This document shows, piece after piece, positions 19,762-64,000 of a stretch of 64,000 nt of DNA. The position numbers and the translations under genes were made by a program. The DNA is from Nocardia elegans NBRC 108235 (GTDB taxonomy: Bacteria > Actinomycetota > Actinomycetes > Mycobacteriales > Mycobacteriaceae): assembly GCF_001612845.1 (NCBI RefSeq), contig NZ_BDBF01000002.1, positions 332,444-396,443 of the forward strand. Direction: 5' to 3'. Under the pieces are notes generated by a model that was given only the letters and a program-made list of their open reading frames with translations, ran no database searches and was not told the origin of the DNA. Each line of letters starts with the position of its first letter. Within the stretch, counting starts at the first letter, position 1.

Positions 19762-20160
19762 ATGATTCGCACCGCCGCACTCGCGCACATCCGGAATCGC
19801 CGTCTGCTGCAGGCACGTTCGACCGGCAAAGAGGTGTTCTACATGGCGGGCGGGAAGATCGACCCCGGCGAATCACCGGTGCAGGCGTTGTACCGCGAGG
19901 TGCGCGAGGAGCTCGGTGTCGACGTGGCGGCCCACGACGAGCTCGGCGTCTTCGAATGTGAGGCGTACGGCCACACGCCCGGTACCGCGCTGCACATGAC
20001 CTGCTTCACCGCGGACCTCACCGGCGAACCGACGCCGACCAGCGAGATCGCCGAACTGCGTTATTTCACCGTCGGCGAGTACGCGGCCATGCCGCATGTC
20101 GCGCCCGGCTCGATGCTGGTCTTTCGGCGCCTGCACGAACTCGATCTGATCGACTGGTGA
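19762..20160 (+). CDS. Nudix hydrolase
   Basis: A 132-residue Nudix protein. The Nudix box reads GKIDPGESPVQALYREV then REELG, giving GX5EX7REUXEEXG with all catalytic acids. It should hydrolyse a nucleoside diphosphate linked to another moiety; the substrate is unknown. The start is taken as the ATG at 19762 (MIRTAALAHIRNRR), which fits family N-termini; a GTG at 19747 in the same frame would add five residues. It is convergent with the MFS exporter gene, 30 bases apart. Confidence 0.9.
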   Translation: MIRTAALAHIRNRRLLQARSTGKEVFYMAGGKIDPGESPVQALYREVREELGVDVAAHDELGVFECEAYGHTPGTALHMTCFTADLTGEPTPTSEIAELRYFTVGEYAAMPHVAPGSMLVFRRLHELDLIDW

Positions 20161-20190
20161 TCCGGAGGGGAACGTCGTCCGCCGGGGTCG

Positions 20191-21939
20191 CTATGTCGCT
20201 TCGCCGCGTTCGACCGGCGCGGCGCCCTCCTCATCGGTGATCCGGCGCGACTCGCCCGGCTGCTCGGTGACCCGGTGGCGGGCCACCGCACCGGGCGGTT
20301 CGGCATCGATCTGCTCGGTGTCGATCTGCTGGGCCTCGGGCGGGATGCGCGTGGCCACCACGAAGGCCAGCAGCAGCACGACCGCGACGCCGAGCAGCGC
20401 CACCCGAGTCGCGTCGGCGAAGCCGTTGGCCAGCGCGTCGGTGACCGCGGTCGGCGCGTGCTGGGTGCGCAGTCCGACGATCGCGTCGCCCGCCGAATCG
20501 CGGGTGGCCGCACCCACGGCGCCGGCGGCCCGCGCGGTCAGGCCGGGGACGTAGCTCAGCCGATCGGGCAGGAAGTGGCCGAGACCGATCGAGAGGATAC
20601 TGCCGAGGACCGCCACGCCGAGCGCGGCACCGGCGGGCCGGGCCGTGGCCGCGGTGATCGATCCCGGATCCGATGCCACGGCACCCGCGCCGGTGCGCCG
20701 GATATTCGCCGTCAACGGGGCGGAGGCCAGCCCGAGTCCGATTCCGTAGCAGGCGAGTAGCACGGTCGGGGCCCACGCCGGAATAGTCGAGGTCAATGCC
20801 AGCGCGGTCACCGCCATCGCGAGCAACGCGATCGCCAAGCCGATCCGGATCAGCCACAGCGGAGGTACCGCCCGCAGCGGCCCGGCGGTCAGGATCGCCG
20901 AGATCAGCGCGCAGCCGGTCAGCACCACGAGAATCGAACTCGTTCGCAGCGTGGACAACCCGAGACAGTTCACCAGGTACAGCGGCAGCACGAAGAGCAC
21001 TCCGAACTGTGCCGCCGCGATCAGCAGGGCCGCGCCGTCACCCCAGTGCCGGGGATCGCGCAGATGCGAGAAGTCCACCAGCGCGGCATGTTCCACCTTC
21101 ACCCGGTGTCTTTCCCAGAAGACGAACAGCACCAGCAGCAACACGCCTACAGCGAGCACGAACGGTATGGGCGAACTCGCCGATTGCGTCGACCAGGTCA
21201 CCCCGAACACGGTGAACTCCCGCCGCGGCCGCACCCAGCCGTAACGCTCGCCCTCGATGAGGGCGAAGATCACCAGCGCGAACCCGGCCGTACTGAGCAG
21301 CCAACCGTCAACATCCGGTCCGGTGGCCGAACCGCCGATGCGGGTTTCGGGCACGAGAACGGTCCCGAGCAGCACGACCACCGCGATCGGCACGTTGATC
21401 AGGAAGATCCACGGCCAGGTGAAGGAGTCGATGAACCACCCGCCCAGTGCCGCCCCGACGACCGCCGCGGCGGCCGGAGCGACCACCCACGCGGTGAACG
21501 CGATGACGCGCGCGCGCCCGTGGAACATCGCCGCAACCGTACCCAGTGATCCCGCCACGACGGCCGCACCGCCGATCCCCTGCACGATCCGGCCCCAGAT
21601 GAGCGGGCTCGCCGAATCCGCGGAGGCGGACAACAGACTGCCGCCGACGAAGATCAGCACCCCGAGCACGAAGATCACGCGCCGGCCGTACCGGTCACCG
21701 ATCCGGCCGACAACGATCAGCAGAACCGCGAGCACCACCGAGTACACGCAGAAGACCCACTGTGCCTGGGTGAAATCGAGTCCGAGATCACCGGTGATCG
21801 TCGGCAGCGACACACCGACGACGGTGCCGTCCAGCGTCACCATCGCAAGCCCCAGCGCGAGGACCGCGAGGGCGTACCACCGTCTGGCACCGGTGGGTGG
21901 CGAACCGAGTTCAGCGTCTGTTCGAACGTGATCAGCCAT
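20191..21939 (-). CDS. MFS multidrug-type transporter, DHA2 (14-TM) family
   Basis: A 582-residue proton-driven exporter of the EmrB/QacA type. The sequence shows the TVVGVSLPTITGDLG first helix, the motif A loop GRIGDRYGRR, a motif C-like glycine/proline-rich helix (VVAPAAAAVVGAALGG) and WPWIFLINVPIAV, which is diagnostic for DHA2. About 14 hydrophobic helices are followed by a charged cytoplasmic tail of about 50 residues. It lies 183 bases downstream of a marR gene on the same strand, so MarR control of drug or metabolite efflux is likely but not shown. The substrate is unknown; this is inner-membrane efflux. Confidence 0.93.
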   Translation of the reverse strand: MADHVRTDAELGSPPTGARRWYALAVLALGLAMVTLDGTVVGVSLPTITGDLGLDFTQAQWVFCVYSVVLAVLLIVVGRIGDRYGRRVIFVLGVLIFVGGSLLSASADSASPLIWGRIVQGIGGAAVVAGSLGTVAAMFHGRARVIAFTAWVVAPAAAAVVGAALGGWFIDSFTWPWIFLINVPIAVVVLLGTVLVPETRIGGSATGPDVDGWLLSTAGFALVIFALIEGERYGWVRPRREFTVFGVTWSTQSASSPIPFVLAVGVLLLVLFVFWERHRVKVEHAALVDFSHLRDPRHWGDGAALLIAAAQFGVLFVLPLYLVNCLGLSTLRTSSILVVLTGCALISAILTAGPLRAVPPLWLIRIGLAIALLAMAVTALALTSTIPAWAPTVLLACYGIGLGLASAPLTANIRRTGAGAVASDPGSITAATARPAGAALGVAVLGSILSIGLGHFLPDRLSYVPGLTARAAGAVGAATRDSAGDAIVGLRTQHAPTAVTDALANGFADATRVALLGVAVVLLLAFVVATRIPPEAQQIDTEQIDAEPPGAVARHRVTEQPGESRRITDEEGAAPVERGEAT

Positions 21940-22122
21940 GCGCCGCTCCCGTCGTCGACCGGTGTCGCTGGGAAGTAACTCGTATCGGTCGAGTCTACGA
22001 GCCGAACCGGGCGAATCTCGGCAATAGGGACCGGGCGATACCGGACCGTGCGGTGAACGCGAGCATTCGGCTATGCGGCTGCGGATCGGTCGGCGGCTGA
22101 TCGACAGCTCGGGGCCGAGATG

Positions 22123-22605
22123 TCACTCGGAGATCCGGCCCGCCTCCGGGAAGGTGGCGTCACGGATGATCCGCAGGCCGCTGATCAGTGCCTCGCACTG
22201 CTCCGGGGTGAGCTGACCGTAGAACCAGGTGTCGAGGATCTTCAGATATTCCGGCAGAACCTTCGCCAGCCGGGTCGCGCCGGCGGCGGTGAGGGCGGCG
22301 TAGGAGCTGCGGCGATCGTTCGGATCGGGCTGACGCCGGGCGAATCCGTTGCGCTCGAGCCGGTCCACCAGACGGGTGACGCCACTGGTCGACAGTTGTG
22401 CCTGATCGGCCAGATCGGTCATCCGCAGCCGGCGGCCGGGCGAGCGGCTCAGCCGCATGAGCGCGGCGAAATCCAGCAGCGACAGCCCGTTCGCCGTCCA
22501 ACTCGGCTCGAGTTTGCGGCGGATCCCGTTGGTCGCCTCGAACAGCATCCCGATATCGGTCAGGCGCGGGTCGTCGAAGACGTCGGCGTCGTGCGTGTGC
22601 TCCAC
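22123..22605 (-). CDS. MarR family transcriptional regulator
   Basis: A 160-residue winged-helix repressor. The recognition helix region is DLADQAQLSTSGVTRLVDRL and the wing is PNDRRSSYAALTAAG, with flanking dimerisation helices. The start is a GTG at 22605. The gene is divergent from the SGNH hydrolase, with a long inverted repeat between them that is a good candidate for its operator. The MFS gene follows on the same strand. Regulation of itself, the hydrolase and perhaps the exporter is inferred from position. Confidence 0.92.
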   Translation of the reverse strand: MEHTHDADVFDDPRLTDIGMLFEATNGIRRKLEPSWTANGLSLLDFAALMRLSRSPGRRLRMTDLADQAQLSTSGVTRLVDRLERNGFARRQPDPNDRRSSYAALTAAGATRLAKVLPEYLKILDTWFYGQLTPEQCEALISGLRIIRDATFPEAGRISE

Positions 22606-22638
22606 GCCGTCAGCCTAACCCACAGTTGCCGTGCGGAT

Positions 22639-22696
22639 AGTTGACATGAGGAATATTTTTCATATTATTGCTGCGAGGATATTCCTCACGTCAACT
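22639..22696. promoter_or_regulatory. Long inverted repeat between marR and the SGNH hydrolase (candidate MarR operator)
   Basis: Left arm 22639-22656 (AGTTGACATGAGGAATAT) and right arm 22679-22696 (ATATTCCTCACGTCAACT) are reverse complements over 18 bases with one mismatch; the spacer is 22 bases. The region is markedly AT-rich against its surroundings. It overlaps the predicted hydrolase promoter, so a bound repressor would block RNA polymerase. Each arm also carries a TTGACR hexamer. Assignment to the adjacent MarR is inference. Confidence 0.7.
22641..22668 (+). promoter_or_regulatory. Predicted promoter of the SGNH hydrolase gene
   Basis: A consensus -35 TTGACA (22641-22646) and a -10 TATTAT (22663-22668) separated by 16 bases, about 40 bases before the hydrolase ATG, unusually close to the consensus for this GC-rich genome. 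The -35 box sits inside the left arm of the inverted repeat. Confidence 0.6.
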
Positions 22697-22709
22697 AAAT
22701 GGAGATGTC

Positions 22710-23825
22710 ATGACCAGCACCTGGCTCGCCGGATTCCGCTCCGCGATCATCAGCCCCTACGAGCAGTTCCAGTTGACCGAACCCCGGGGGTTCACCGATC
22801 AGACCGTGCGCCAGGTGCTACACATGGCCGGTGGCGGCCGACGGCTTCGGGTGCGATTGAGCAATCGGTACGGACGCGACACACTGGAGATCGGCGCGGC
22901 TCGAATTGCCCTGCGCAAGAACGGATTCGCCACGATCACCGAAACCGATACCGTGCTGCGTTTCGACGGGGTGGACACGGTGCGTATCCCGGCGGGTGTC
23001 GAAGTGCTCAGCGACACCGTCGATCTCGCGGTGAACGGCGGTGACGATCTCCTGCTGAGCCTGTATCTGCCCGGGACGACCGGACTCGCCACCTTCTCGC
23101 ATCAGCCGATGGAGATCGCCGCCGTGGTCGGCGGTGATCACACCGCCGATCCGGACCTCTCCGGAGTGGAGGAGGTCGCCTCGCGCTTCTACGTCACCGG
23201 TGTCGACGTGTTCGCCGAGGCGGACACCCCCGTCGTGGTGGCTTTCGGTGACTCCTGGTTCGACGGCGCCGGGACCACACTCGGCGCGAATCGCCGCTCC
23301 GTCGACGCGCTGAATTCGATGCTGACCCGCGGCTGGGTGGTCAACCAGGGCATCGGCGGCAACCAGTTGCTCACCGACGAGGTCGGCGAACGCGCCCTGG
23401 CTCGGTTCGACCGCGACGTACTCGCCGTACCGGGCGTCACCCATGTGGTGGTCAATCTCGGCATCAACGACATCGGGCTGGGCGAGGTGGCCGCTGCCGA
23501 CGATCTGATCGCCGGGTACACCGAACTCGCCGCGCGGGCACATGCCGCCGGACTGCCGATCTACGCCAACACGATCGGCCCCTTCGCCGGGGTGATCTAT
23601 CCGGAGGTGAATGTGGCTCCGGCGCTGCCGGTGCGCGTCGTCGTCAACGAATGGCTGCGGGCCACAACGGTTTTCGACGCCGTCTTCGATGTGGCGGCCG
23701 CCGTCGCGGATCCCGAGCGGCCCGACTTCATTCGCCCGGATCTCGACAGCGGCGACGGCCTGCACCTCAACGACGAGGGCGCTCGCATCATGGCGGAGAC
23801 GATGCGGATCCCCGGGCTGCGCTGA
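22710..23825 (+). CDS. SGNH/GDSL-family hydrolase
   Basis: A 371-residue esterase-type hydrolase. An N-terminal beta-rich region (about 1-170) precedes the SGNH core: block I AFGDSWFDGAG with nucleophile Ser182, block III NLGINDIG with Asn253, and block V with Asp349 and His352 in DGLHLNDEG. The start is the ATG at 22710, preceded by GGAG at 22701-22704; an earlier in-frame ATG at 22668 overlaps the promoter and is rejected. There is no signal peptide, so it is probably intracellular. The family includes acyl-esterases and carbohydrate deacetylases, and the substrate is not determinable. Likely under the adjacent MarR. Its 3' end overlaps the convergent regulator gene by 38 bases. Confidence 0.92.
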   Translation: MTSTWLAGFRSAIISPYEQFQLTEPRGFTDQTVRQVLHMAGGGRRLRVRLSNRYGRDTLEIGAARIALRKNGFATITETDTVLRFDGVDTVRIPAGVEVLSDTVDLAVNGGDDLLLSLYLPGTTGLATFSHQPMEIAAVVGGDHTADPDLSGVEEVASRFYVTGVDVFAEADTPVVVAFGDSWFDGAGTTLGANRRSVDALNSMLTRGWVVNQGIGGNQLLTDEVGERALARFDRDVLAVPGVTHVVVNLGINDIGLGEVAAADDLIAGYTELAARAHAAGLPIYANTIGPFAGVIYPEVNVAPALPVRVVVNEWLRATTVFDAVFDVAAAVADPERPDFIRPDLDSGDGLHLNDEGARIMAETMRIPGLR

Positions 23826-24822
23826 CGACCGGCTCTGCCGCCGGCGTGCCGAGGCCGGCGTCGGCGTACTGCCGGCGGTAGGCCTCGGGCGTGGTGGCGA
23901 GGCGGCGGACGAAGGCTCGGTGCAGCGTTTCGCCGTGGCGGTAGCCGACCACGCCGGCGATGGCGGTAACGGTGAGTTCGGTGGACTCCAGCAGGCGCCG
24001 GGCCGCTTCCAGGCGCAGTTCGGCGACGAACGCCGCTGGGGTACTTCCGGTTTCGGCACGGAAGGCGCGGGCGAAATGACGTTCGCTCATGCCCGCGCGC
24101 CGAGCCAGCGCGGACACCGCCAGATCGCCGGCGAGGTGATCGGGCAGCCATTGCTGGACGGCGCGGATCGCGGGGGTGCGCGCCGGCTGCATGCGCAATT
24201 GGGCGCTGAATTGTGTCTGACCGCCGGAGCGCCGGGTGAAGACGACGAAAGCGCGAGCGACCTGCTGAGCCATCTCCCGGCCGTGGTCGTCCTCCACGAG
24301 GGCCAGCGCGAGGTCGATGCCGGCGGAGACACCCGCCGAGGTCCAGCGGTTGCGATCGTGGACATAGATGCGGTCGGGTTCGACGACGACGCGAGGATAC
24401 GAGCGGGCCAGTAGATCGGCCGCACCCCAGTGGGTCGTGGCTCGGTAGCCGTCGAGCAGGCCGGCCGCGGCGAGCAGCAGCGCGCCGGAACACACCGAGG
24501 TGACCCGACGGGATTTCCGTGCGAGGACGGGTAATTCGCGAACCACCTCCGCCGAAACCGGCCCGGAGATCCGGCCGCCGACGACCACCAGGGTGTCGAT
24601 CTCCGCGGCGGAGGAGGCGAGGTCGTGCAGCGAATGTCCGACCCCGAGGGTCAGGCCGCCGTCGGCCTCGATCGGCCGGCCGTGCGGCGACGCCGTGAGG
24701 AGTCGGTAGGCGGTTTCGGCGCCCATCGTGTTGACAGCGCCGAAAACGTCCATCGGCCCGGCCAATTCGACCAGCTGCATGCCCTCGTAGACGACGAAGA
24801 CGACAGTGCGCGGCGCGGGCAT
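23788..24822 (-). CDS. GlxA-type AraC family transcriptional regulator
   Basis: A 344-residue regulator with an N-terminal DJ-1/PfpI-like domain (about 1-190; TVVFVVYEGMQLVELAGPMD and VCSGALLLAAAGLLDG) and a C-terminal AraC DNA-binding domain with two HTH motifs (VSALARRAGMSERHFARAF; VTAIAGVVGYRHGETLHRAF). The start is the ATG at 24822 (MPAPRTVVFVV). In-frame codons further upstream would add a low-complexity Arg-rich stretch not seen in the family. The PfpI-like domain acts as a ligand sensor, not a protease. The target genes are unknown; the nearest upstream element is a decayed hydrolase gene. Confidence 0.9.
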   Translation of the reverse strand: MPAPRTVVFVVYEGMQLVELAGPMDVFGAVNTMGAETAYRLLTASPHGRPIEADGGLTLGVGHSLHDLASSAAEIDTLVVVGGRISGPVSAEVVRELPVLARKSRRVTSVCSGALLLAAAGLLDGYRATTHWGAADLLARSYPRVVVEPDRIYVHDRNRWTSAGVSAGIDLALALVEDDHGREMAQQVARAFVVFTRRSGGQTQFSAQLRMQPARTPAIRAVQQWLPDHLAGDLAVSALARRAGMSERHFARAFRAETGSTPAAFVAELRLEAARRLLESTELTVTAIAGVVGYRHGETLHRAFVRRLATTPEAYRRQYADAGLGTPAAEPVVSAARGSASSPP

Positions 24823-24829
24823 TTCGCCA

Positions 24830-25394
24830 TCATCGCAGCCGGGCGGAGCGGCCGCCACGGTCGACGGCCAACCGTGGCGGGACTCCCCCGCGCATCCGGC
24901 AGGGGCGCACCAGGGCACGCACATCACACGGCGCGCCCGACCTCGGCGCTCTCGTCCCGCGCCGCGCACCGGCCAGGAACGGAATGATCGCTGCCGCGAC
25001 ATCATCCGCCGATTGCGCATGCGGGTAGTGTCCCCCGTTCTCGATCATGACGACGCGACCCACACCGTCCGGCGCCGCGGCGACGATCGCCTTCGCCTCG
25101 GCCTCGGGATCGGCGAAATCCGGGTCGGCCGAACCCATGATCACCAGGGCGGGACAGCGGACCTCAGCCAATCGGGCATGCGCGTCGGCGGGAGTGGTCT
25201 GTCCGGTCTTCATGAACTCCGCAAACCGGCCGGGCCGGCGCAGCATGCTCTCCACGTCGGCGAGGTGGTGCGAGCAGCAAGCGGAAGTCCTGGCGCAGGG
25301 TGCCCATGCCGCGCGACAGCACCACCAGCGGGCCGTCCCCGACCACATCGCAGGCGAGCCGTCCGTGTTCGAGCGTCACGTACTCGGTCATCAT
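24830..25394 (-). pseudogene. Decayed alpha/beta-hydrolase gene (internal deletion and frameshift)
   Basis: The start ATG at 25394 or 25391 has a GGAAGGAA ribosome binding site and opens normally (MTEYVTLEHGRLACDVVGDG, then PLVVLSRGMGTLRQDF). Near 25270 the homology jumps, in another frame, to the C-terminal part (HHLADVESMLRRPGRF; CPALVIMGSADPDFADPEAE; NGGHYPHAQ) carrying the Asp and His of the triad. The middle, including the GXSXG nucleophile elbow, is missing; compared with intact relatives as I recall them, roughly 120 residues are lost. The C-terminal frame also runs on about 45 residues past the usual end to a stop at 24830. It cannot be an active hydrolase. Confidence 0.8.
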
Positions 25395-25537
25395 CGTTCC
25401 TTCCAGTGGGAGCATCCGGTCGCACATGCGGCCTGCTGAAATGGAACGCCAGGAATCCGGGCCGGTCGATGGCGACGGCCGGAAGGGTCAGGGGCGCGGC
25501 CGAAATCGTCAGATTTCGGCGAATCTCCCGGAGGAGT

Positions 25538-27115
25538 TCAGCGCGGTTTCACCTCGGCCAGCAGTTCCGGCCCGCGGGCTTCGACGCGGCGGGTGGCCAC
25601 CTGTGCGCCGAGCAGTGCGGCGCCGGCACCCAGGACGATTCCGACCGGCAGCGCCGACCATTGCACGAGCGCGTTGTGGAGATAGGCGCCCAGCGCGAGC
25701 AAGCCGAGCACCGGCAGGTTCACCACGAGCTGACCGAAGCCGACCGCCAATTGGACGAGCGCCCGCGCACATCCCGGATTACCGGAATTGCCGGCGAAGG
25801 GGTTACCGCGTTGCTGCGGAAGCGGATACGCGGCGTAGACCGACAGGAACATCGACGCCGCCACGCCGACGCCCACCACCACCGGCAGCGTCGATACCGC
25901 CCACGGATACATCTGCGGGCGCCCGGCCGCACCCGGGAGCACGAGTGTGAGCACCACGGCGAGTGGGCCGACCACCAGCAGCCAGGCGATCATGCGGCCG
26001 CGGACGTCGGCGCGCACGGCACCCGGAATGACCAGGGTGTGCCAGAGGGCGGTGCCGTCGAAGGCGTACATGTCGGCGCTGGCCATCGCGGCCATCCACA
26101 CCACGAACACGCCCGCGAAAGGCAGGCTCGCGCCACCGTTCTGCAGTCCGAGGAAGATCGGCAGGACCACGCCGATGAGCATCAGCGGTAGCAGCGCCGC
26201 TCGCCGCCGGCCGTCGCGCGACCAGGTGCGCAATTCCTTGAGTACCACCGCGCCGACCGGTGTCGGGCGGACCAGCCGGTCGAGGCGTCCCGAACCCGCC
26301 TGTGCGCGAACGGGTCCGGCGGGCGCGGCCGTGGTGGTGAGACGCCGGCGCAGCAGTACCGCCCACGCCTGCCACAGCAGCGCCGACAGCGCGGCGAGTC
26401 CCGCCAGGGCCCCGACGCCGAACCACCAGTGACCTTCCTCGGCCGCCTGGACCGCGTAGGGCGCCCATCCCGAGGGCAGGATTCGCAAGGTCGCGCCCAG
26501 GCCTGGCGACACGTGCTCCAGGCGCGGCCCTAGATAGGACACCAGCAGTTGCAGGGGGTAGTAGGCGAGGCCGGTCAGGCCCGCCAGCACGACACCGAGA
26601 TCGCGACCGCGGCGCGAACGCATCGCGGCGCCGATCCACGCGAGTACCGCGAGGGAGAGCAGCACCACGAAGATCAGTTGCAGGCACATCCCGGCCACCG
26701 CGAACAGGGTCGGTACCACCCCCAATTGTGCTGCGAGCGCGACCAGTCCGGCGAAGGCGATCAGATTGACCGCACCGGCCGGCCCGGTGAAGGCGACCGC
26801 CGCGAGACCGATCGCCAATTGGCGATAGCTCATCGGCAGCAGCCGGAAGTGTTCGGGCTGCAGTGTTTCGTCGCTGCTGCCGGTGATGATCGGGCCGGCC
26901 AGCCAGCCGAGCGTCCACACCGCGTACAGCGTCGCGGCCACATTGATCGCCGCGCGGGTATCCCACGCGTGGCCGGCCGATGCCATCACCACCGCGGTGG
27001 CGACGGCCGCGAGTATCCCGAAGACCAGACCGATCCAGAAGCCGACCGCAGCCCGTCCGTTGTTCATCGCGCGGACGGTCAGCCGCCAGCGCATACGGAT
27101 CAGGACGCCAACCAC
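25538..27115 (-). CDS. ABC transporter permease, integral membrane subunit
   Basis: A 525-residue polytopic membrane protein with about 12 hydrophobic segments in two halves, ABC-2-like. A central basic loop (MRSRRGRDLG) and the cytoplasmic stretch VVLKELRTWSRDGRRRAALL resemble exporter permeases. The start GTG at 27115 lies inside the end of the ATPase gene (16-base overlap), indicating coupling; an ATG at 27094 is an alternative. It should form an exporter with the ATPase. Its position next to the NRPS suggests export of, or resistance to, the peptide, but that is inference. Confidence 0.88.
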   Translation of the reverse strand: MVGVLIRMRWRLTVRAMNNGRAAVGFWIGLVFGILAAVATAVVMASAGHAWDTRAAINVAATLYAVWTLGWLAGPIITGSSDETLQPEHFRLLPMSYRQLAIGLAAVAFTGPAGAVNLIAFAGLVALAAQLGVVPTLFAVAGMCLQLIFVVLLSLAVLAWIGAAMRSRRGRDLGVVLAGLTGLAYYPLQLLVSYLGPRLEHVSPGLGATLRILPSGWAPYAVQAAEEGHWWFGVGALAGLAALSALLWQAWAVLLRRRLTTTAAPAGPVRAQAGSGRLDRLVRPTPVGAVVLKELRTWSRDGRRRAALLPLMLIGVVLPIFLGLQNGGASLPFAGVFVVWMAAMASADMYAFDGTALWHTLVIPGAVRADVRGRMIAWLLVVGPLAVVLTLVLPGAAGRPQMYPWAVSTLPVVVGVGVAASMFLSVYAAYPLPQQRGNPFAGNSGNPGCARALVQLAVGFGQLVVNLPVLGLLALGAYLHNALVQWSALPVGIVLGAGAALLGAQVATRRVEARGPELLAEVKPR

Positions 27116-27867
27116 GACAGGCCCTCGTCTCCCCCGATGCGCCCGCCCACCAGCCGGACGAACGCCTCCTCGAGGCTGCCCTCACCCCGCACCTCGGCGA
27201 CCGAACCGGCGGCGACTACCCTCCCCTTGTCGATGACGGCGAGGTGATCGCACAGGTTTTCCACCAACGCCATCACATGACTCGACAGCACCACGGAGCC
27301 ACCAGCGGTGACGAACCGCCGCAGAATCGTGCGAATAGTGCTGGCGGACACCGGATCCACCGCCTCGAACGGTTCGTCGAGCACCAACAGCTTGGGTCCG
27401 TGCAGCAGTGCGGTGGCGAGCCCGATCTTCTTGCGCATACCGGCCGAATAGTCCACGACCAGAGTGTTTTCCGCCTCGATCAGCTCGAGGACCGCGAGCA
27501 GTTCCTGCGCCCGCTCGGCCACTGTCGCCGGCGGCAGACCGCGCAGAAGCCCGGTGTAGGTGAGCAATTCACGTCCGGTGAGCCGCTCCGGGAGCGCGAG
27601 ACCGTCCGGCAATACGCCGACGATCGTCTTGGCGCGCACCGGGTCCGCCCACACGTCGGCGCCGAAGATCCGCGCCTGCCCGGCATCGGGCCGCAACAAT
27701 CCGACGGCCATGGACAACGTGGTGGTCTTCCCGGCGCCGTTGGGCCCAACCAGCCCGAAGAACGACCCCGGCGGCACCGCCAAACTCACCCCGTCGACCA
27801 CCCACGGCCCACCGAACCGCTTGTACAGCCCGCTCAACTCCAGCGCGGGTGCGGTGGTTGTCTCCAT
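27100..27867 (-). CDS. ABC transporter ATP-binding protein
   Basis: A 255-residue DrrA/CcmA-type ATPase. Walker A GPNGAGKTT at residues 41-49, signature region YSAGMRKKIGLA (about 140-151), Walker B LLVLDEP (about 160-166) and an H-loop SSH. AGGAGG lies just before the ATG. It is translationally coupled to the permease. It lies 218 bases after the NRPS stop on the same strand but beyond a terminator-like hairpin, so it may have its own promoter in that gap; I saw no convincing promoter there. Confidence 0.95.
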   Translation of the reverse strand: METTTAPALELSGLYKRFGGPWVVDGVSLAVPPGSFFGLVGPNGAGKTTTLSMAVGLLRPDAGQARIFGADVWADPVRAKTIVGVLPDGLALPERLTGRELLTYTGLLRGLPPATVAERAQELLAVLELIEAENTLVVDYSAGMRKKIGLATALLHGPKLLVLDEPFEAVDPVSASTIRTILRRFVTAGGSVVLSSHVMALVENLCDHLAVIDKGRVVAAGSVAEVRGEGSLEEAFVRLVGGRIGGDEGLSWLAS

Positions 27868-28036
27868 GTCCCCCTCCTCTGCAGAGCCGCTCCACGGCCC
27901 ACGCGACGGAAGCCGCCCCGGCCGTCCGTGCTGTGAACTGTCTCGACTCTACGTCGGCGCTCACGGTCCTACCCGTTGGCAAGGCGCAGCGAACGCTTCC
28001 TCTGAGCGCTGCCCGAGTTCAGCAGTGGCGGATGCG

Positions 28037-28080
28037 AAAAGCCGGTGCCGAGATGCAACCGCACCCCGTGCACCGGCCTT
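28037..28080 (-). terminator. Intrinsic-terminator-like hairpin after the NRPS gene
   Basis: In the minus-strand sense, an 11-bp stem with one G-T pair (arms at 28070-28080 and 28038-28048; core GCCGGTGC/GCACCGGC) with a 21-base loop is followed by TTTT. It starts 5 bases after the NRPS stop codon. The position, strand and T-run make it the likely end of the NRPS transcript. The rest of the 218-base gap up to the ATPase gene shows no other feature. Confidence 0.65.
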
Positions 28081-28085
28081 CCGGC

Positions 28086-64000
<35,915 letters not shown>

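Noticed and set aside
21979..22001. Short inverted repeat CTCGTA/TACGAG before the MFS gene as an operator
   Set aside because: Only six paired bases with an 11-base gap, and unlike the long repeat beside marR; expected by chance.

Overview
The window is high-GC actinobacterial DNA. The gene content (mycobacterial-style thyA-dfrA pair, cobF, a very large nocardial-type toxin/signalling protein and a giant NRPS) points to Nocardia or a close relative in the Mycobacteriales. This is inference from gene content; no rRNA or tRNA gene lies in the window to confirm it.

Layout. (1) 1-10574, + strand: one reading frame of more than 3500 codons, open at the left edge. It combines a LuxR-type HTH, a weak papain-fold (deamidase-toxin-like) segment, a sigma-70-like segment joined to an anti-sigma zinc finger, a PP2C phosphatase and two kinase-like segments. 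(2) 10.7-25.4 kb: mostly housekeeping and small-metabolism genes. These are a DUF2630 protein, a type-B carboxylesterase, an Fpg/Nei glycosylase, a secreted Ala-rich protein, cobF, the thyA-dfrA operon, a cupin, an encapsulin with its DyP peroxidase cargo, a small membrane protein, a Nudix hydrolase, an MFS exporter with a MarR regulator, an SGNH hydrolase transcribed divergently from marR over a long inverted repeat, a GlxA-type AraC regulator and a decayed alpha/beta-hydrolase. (3) 25.5-27.9 kb: an ABC exporter (permease plus ATPase). (4) 28.1-64.0 kb, - strand: a giant NRPS running off the right edge.

The NRPS. Read from the right edge leftwards, the domains are (A)T - CAT - CAT - CATE - CAT - CAT - CAT - CAT - CAT - CATE - C-half A. 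That is ten complete or nearly complete adenylation domains, two epimerases and about 11,970 residues in the window. One apparent missing base near 51405-51424, inside the first epimerase, splits it into two frames. Binding-pocket residues read by eye predict Ser for modules 2, 5 and 7 and Thr for module 3. The others are unassigned, with modules 1/6 and 8/9 forming matching pairs. The protein ends without a thioesterase, in a condensation domain plus an eroded half adenylation domain. A terminator-like hairpin follows, and then the ABC exporter on the same strand.

No tRNA, rRNA, CRISPR array, IS element or integrase was seen. No gene-free stretch exceeds 300 bases. The long frames antisense to the NRPS are shadows of its GC-rich coding sequence.
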